Shown here: positions 62,477-64,000 of the stretch, in pieces
Position numbering within the stretch: position 1 is the first letter of the stretch
How the letters are laid out: the number at the start of each line of letters is the position of its first letter
Source of the DNA: Streptomyces sp. CBMA29
GTDB lineage: Bacteria > Actinomycetota > Actinomycetes > Streptomycetales > Streptomycetaceae
Reading direction: 5' to 3'
Length of the DNA: 64,000 nt
NCBI RefSeq assembly: GCF_014596445.1
Contig: NZ_MECL01000063.1
Span: 23,761 to 87,760 of the forward strand
Notes under the pieces: model-generated
What the model was told of the DNA's origin: nothing
What the model saw: the letters and a program-made list of their open reading frames with translations, nothing else
Databases searched by the model: none
Position numbers and translations under genes: made by a program

Positions 62477-64000
62477 GTGTCCCTTGCTCTGTACCGCCGC
62501 TACCGTCCCGAGTCCTTCGCCGAGGTCATCGGACAGGAGCACGTCACTGACCCGTTGCAGCAGGCGCTGCGGAACAACCGGGTCAATCACGCGTATCTGT
62601 TCAGTGGGCCGCGAGGCTGTGGGAAGACGACGAGCGCGCGGATCCTGGCGCGGTGTCTGAACTGCGAGCAGGGGCCGACGCCGACGCCGTGCGGGGTGTG
62701 CCAGTCGTGCGTGGACCTGGCGCGGGGCGGCGCGGGGTCGATCGACGTGATCGAGATCGACGCGGCGTCGCACGGCGGTGTGGACGACGCCCGTGATCTG
62801 CGGGAGAAGGCGTTCTTCAGCCCGGCCAGCAGTCGGTACAAGATCTACATCATCGACGAGGCCCACATGGTCAGCCCGCAGGGTTTCAACGCGCTGCTGA
62901 AGGTGGTCGAGGAGCCCCCGGAGCACCTGAAGTTCATCTTCGCGACCACCGAGCCGGAGAAGGTCATCGGCACGATCCGGTCGCGTACGCACCACTATCC
63001 GTTCCGGCTGGTGCCGCCCGGCACGCTGCGCGACTACCTGGCGCAGGTGTGCGAGCGCGAGGCCATCGCGGTGGAGGACGGGGTGTATCCGCTGGTCGTA
63101 CGGGCCGGGGCCGGGTCGGTACGTGACTCGATGTCGGTCATGGACCAGTTGCTGGCGGGCGCGGCGGCGGACGGCGTGACGTACGCCATGGCGACCGCGC
63201 TGCTCGGCTACACGGACGCCGCGCTGCTCGACGAGGTGGTGGACGGGATCGCCGCGGGGGACGGGGCGGCGGTCTTCGAGATCGTCGACCGGGTGATCGA
63301 GGGCGGGCACGACCCGCGCCGTTTCGTCGCCGACCTGCTGGAACGGCTACGGGACCTGGTGATCATCGCGGCCGTCCCGGACGCCGTGGACAAGGGCCTC
63401 ATTGACGCGCCGCGCGACGTGGTGGAGCGGATGCAGGCGCAAGCCTCGGTGCTGGGCGCCGCCGAGCTGAGCCGCGCCGCCGACCTGGTCAATACGGGGT
63501 TGACGGAGATGCGCGGCGCCACCTCGCCACGCCTCCAACTGGAGCTGATCTGCGCCCGCGTGCTGCTGCCCGCCGCCTACGAGGACGAGCGCTCGTTGCA
63601 GGCCCGCCTGGAACGGCTGGAGCGCGGTGTCGCCGCCGGGGTCTCCGCCGGATTCGCCCAGGGCGGCGCGGTCGGCGGCCCGGTCGGAGGTACGAATACG
63701 AATACGGGCGCGCCGCAGGCCGTCGGACCCGCCGCCGCCAGGGCCGCACTCGGCGGCGGCCGTACCTCGGGCGAGAACGGTACGGCGTACGCCCCCGTCC
63801 AGGCGCCGCCCCCGCCCCAGGTCCAGGTCCAACCGCAGGTCCAACCGCAGGCCCAGCCCCCGGCCCCCGCCGTACCCGCGTACGTACCCTCCGAGGCACC
63901 CGCCGCCGAGGCCGCCACGCCCGCCTCACCCGCCTCACCCGCCGCACCGCCCGTGCCGCCGCCCCCCGCTCAGGCGCCCCCCGCCCAGCGCCCCGGTGCC
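62477..64000 (+). CDS. dnaX: DNA polymerase III subunit gamma/tau, cut by window end
   Basis: 508 codons visible from GTG 62477. Walker A SGPRGCGKTTSA, the zinc site CLNCEQGPTPTPCGVCQSC, Walker B IYIIDEAHMVS and sensor ATTEPEKVIGTIRSRTHHY define the clamp-loader motor. From about residue 400 it is Pro/Ala/Gln-rich, as in long actinomycete tau proteins. The C-terminus lies beyond the window. It anchors the conserved chromosome to the right of the islands. Confidence 0.95.
   Translation, partial: MSLALYRRYRPESFAEVIGQEHVTDPLQQALRNNRVNHAYLFSGPRGCGKTTSARILARCLNCEQGPTPTPCGVCQSCVDLARGGAGSIDVIEIDAASHGGVDDARDLREKAFFSPASSRYKIYIIDEAHMVSPQGFNALLKVVEEPPEHLKFIFATTEPEKVIGTIRSRTHHYPFRLVPPGTLRDYLAQVCEREAIAVEDGVYPLVVRAGAGSVRDSMSVMDQLLAGAAADGVTYAMATALLGYTDAALLDEVVDGIAAGDGAAVFEIVDRVIEGGHDPRRFVADLLERLRDLVIIAAVPDAVDKGLIDAPRDVVERMQAQASVLGAAELSRAADLVNTGLTEMRGATSPRLQLELICARVLLPAAYEDERSLQARLERLERGVAAGVSAGFAQGGAVGGPVGGTNTNTGAPQAVGPAAARAALGGGRTSGENGTAYAPVQAPPPPQVQVQPQVQPQAQPPAPAVPAYVPSEAPAAEAATPASPASPAAPPVPPPPAQAPPAQRPGA

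Overview
The window is very GC-rich, and its gene families, GTG/TTG starts and tRNA-linked integrative element point to a Streptomyces (or a close actinomycete) chromosome. Conserved core sequence appears only at the right edge: tRNA-Ser(GGA) on the minus strand, the small SRP RNA and the start of dnaX (62.1-64.0 kb). Almost everything to the left is accessory DNA that appears to have piled up behind the 3' end of that tRNA gene. The tRNA 3' segment (about 54 bp) recurs at 47966, 37822 and 6634, and a weaker left-end homology lies at 15346, so the locus looks like a tandem stack of integrated elements in progressive decay.

Region by region. (1) 1-6.3 kb: a divergent XRE regulator and a tightly coupled six-gene operon. 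It contains a class III nucleotide cyclase and a DUF5706/PycTM-like membrane effector, i.e. a Pycsar-like anti-phage core, plus four unusual genes (nucleotidyltransferase-like, ParB-like, Nudix-like, cupin-like). (2) 6.6-15.3 kb: a polymorphic-toxin graveyard with a tandem SUKH-3 immunity gene, a deaminase-toxin scrap, a complete ISL3-type IS carrying a DUF4240 passenger, an RHS tip with an HExxH toxin fused into a broken MocR regulator, and a SAM methyltransferase. (3) 15.3-37.8 kb: a Gabija-type pair (OLD nuclease gajA, UvrD-like helicase gajB) with a PD-(D/E)XK gene, then a complete class I FxLD-type lanthipeptide cluster (precursor, LanB, LanC, stand-alone thiopeptide-type protein, isoaspartyl-type methyltransferase, DUF6907 gene) with divergent regulators, and finally a decayed relaxase. 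(4) 37.8-48.0 kb: a degraded element with PIN-toxin, integrase and DUF3626 scraps, an intact CPBP protease/histidine kinase/response regulator operon, two truncated IS1380 copies around an oxidoreductase, and an AT-richer deaminase tip with a putative immunity gene. (5) 48.0-62.2 kb: an apparently intact actinomycete integrative and conjugative element (AICE) with regulators, Spd-like membrane genes, a GGDEF protein, an FtsK/TraB translocase, a primase-polymerase and helicase, an iteron-like array, excisionase and integrase.

The integrase/excisionase pair should move the AICE at the tRNA-Ser site. The primase-polymerase and helicase presumably replicate it, possibly from the TGCGTCAT-rich array, and TraB should pump double-stranded DNA into recipients. 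Four hairpins in this element keep the same 19-20 nt loop while their stems differ but still pair. Each sits just before the ribosome-binding site of a key gene, which suggests a shared cis-acting structure I cannot match to a known family. The older elements to the left have lost their integrases but keep cargo: two plausible anti-phage systems, a lanthipeptide pathway and several toxin/immunity remnants.
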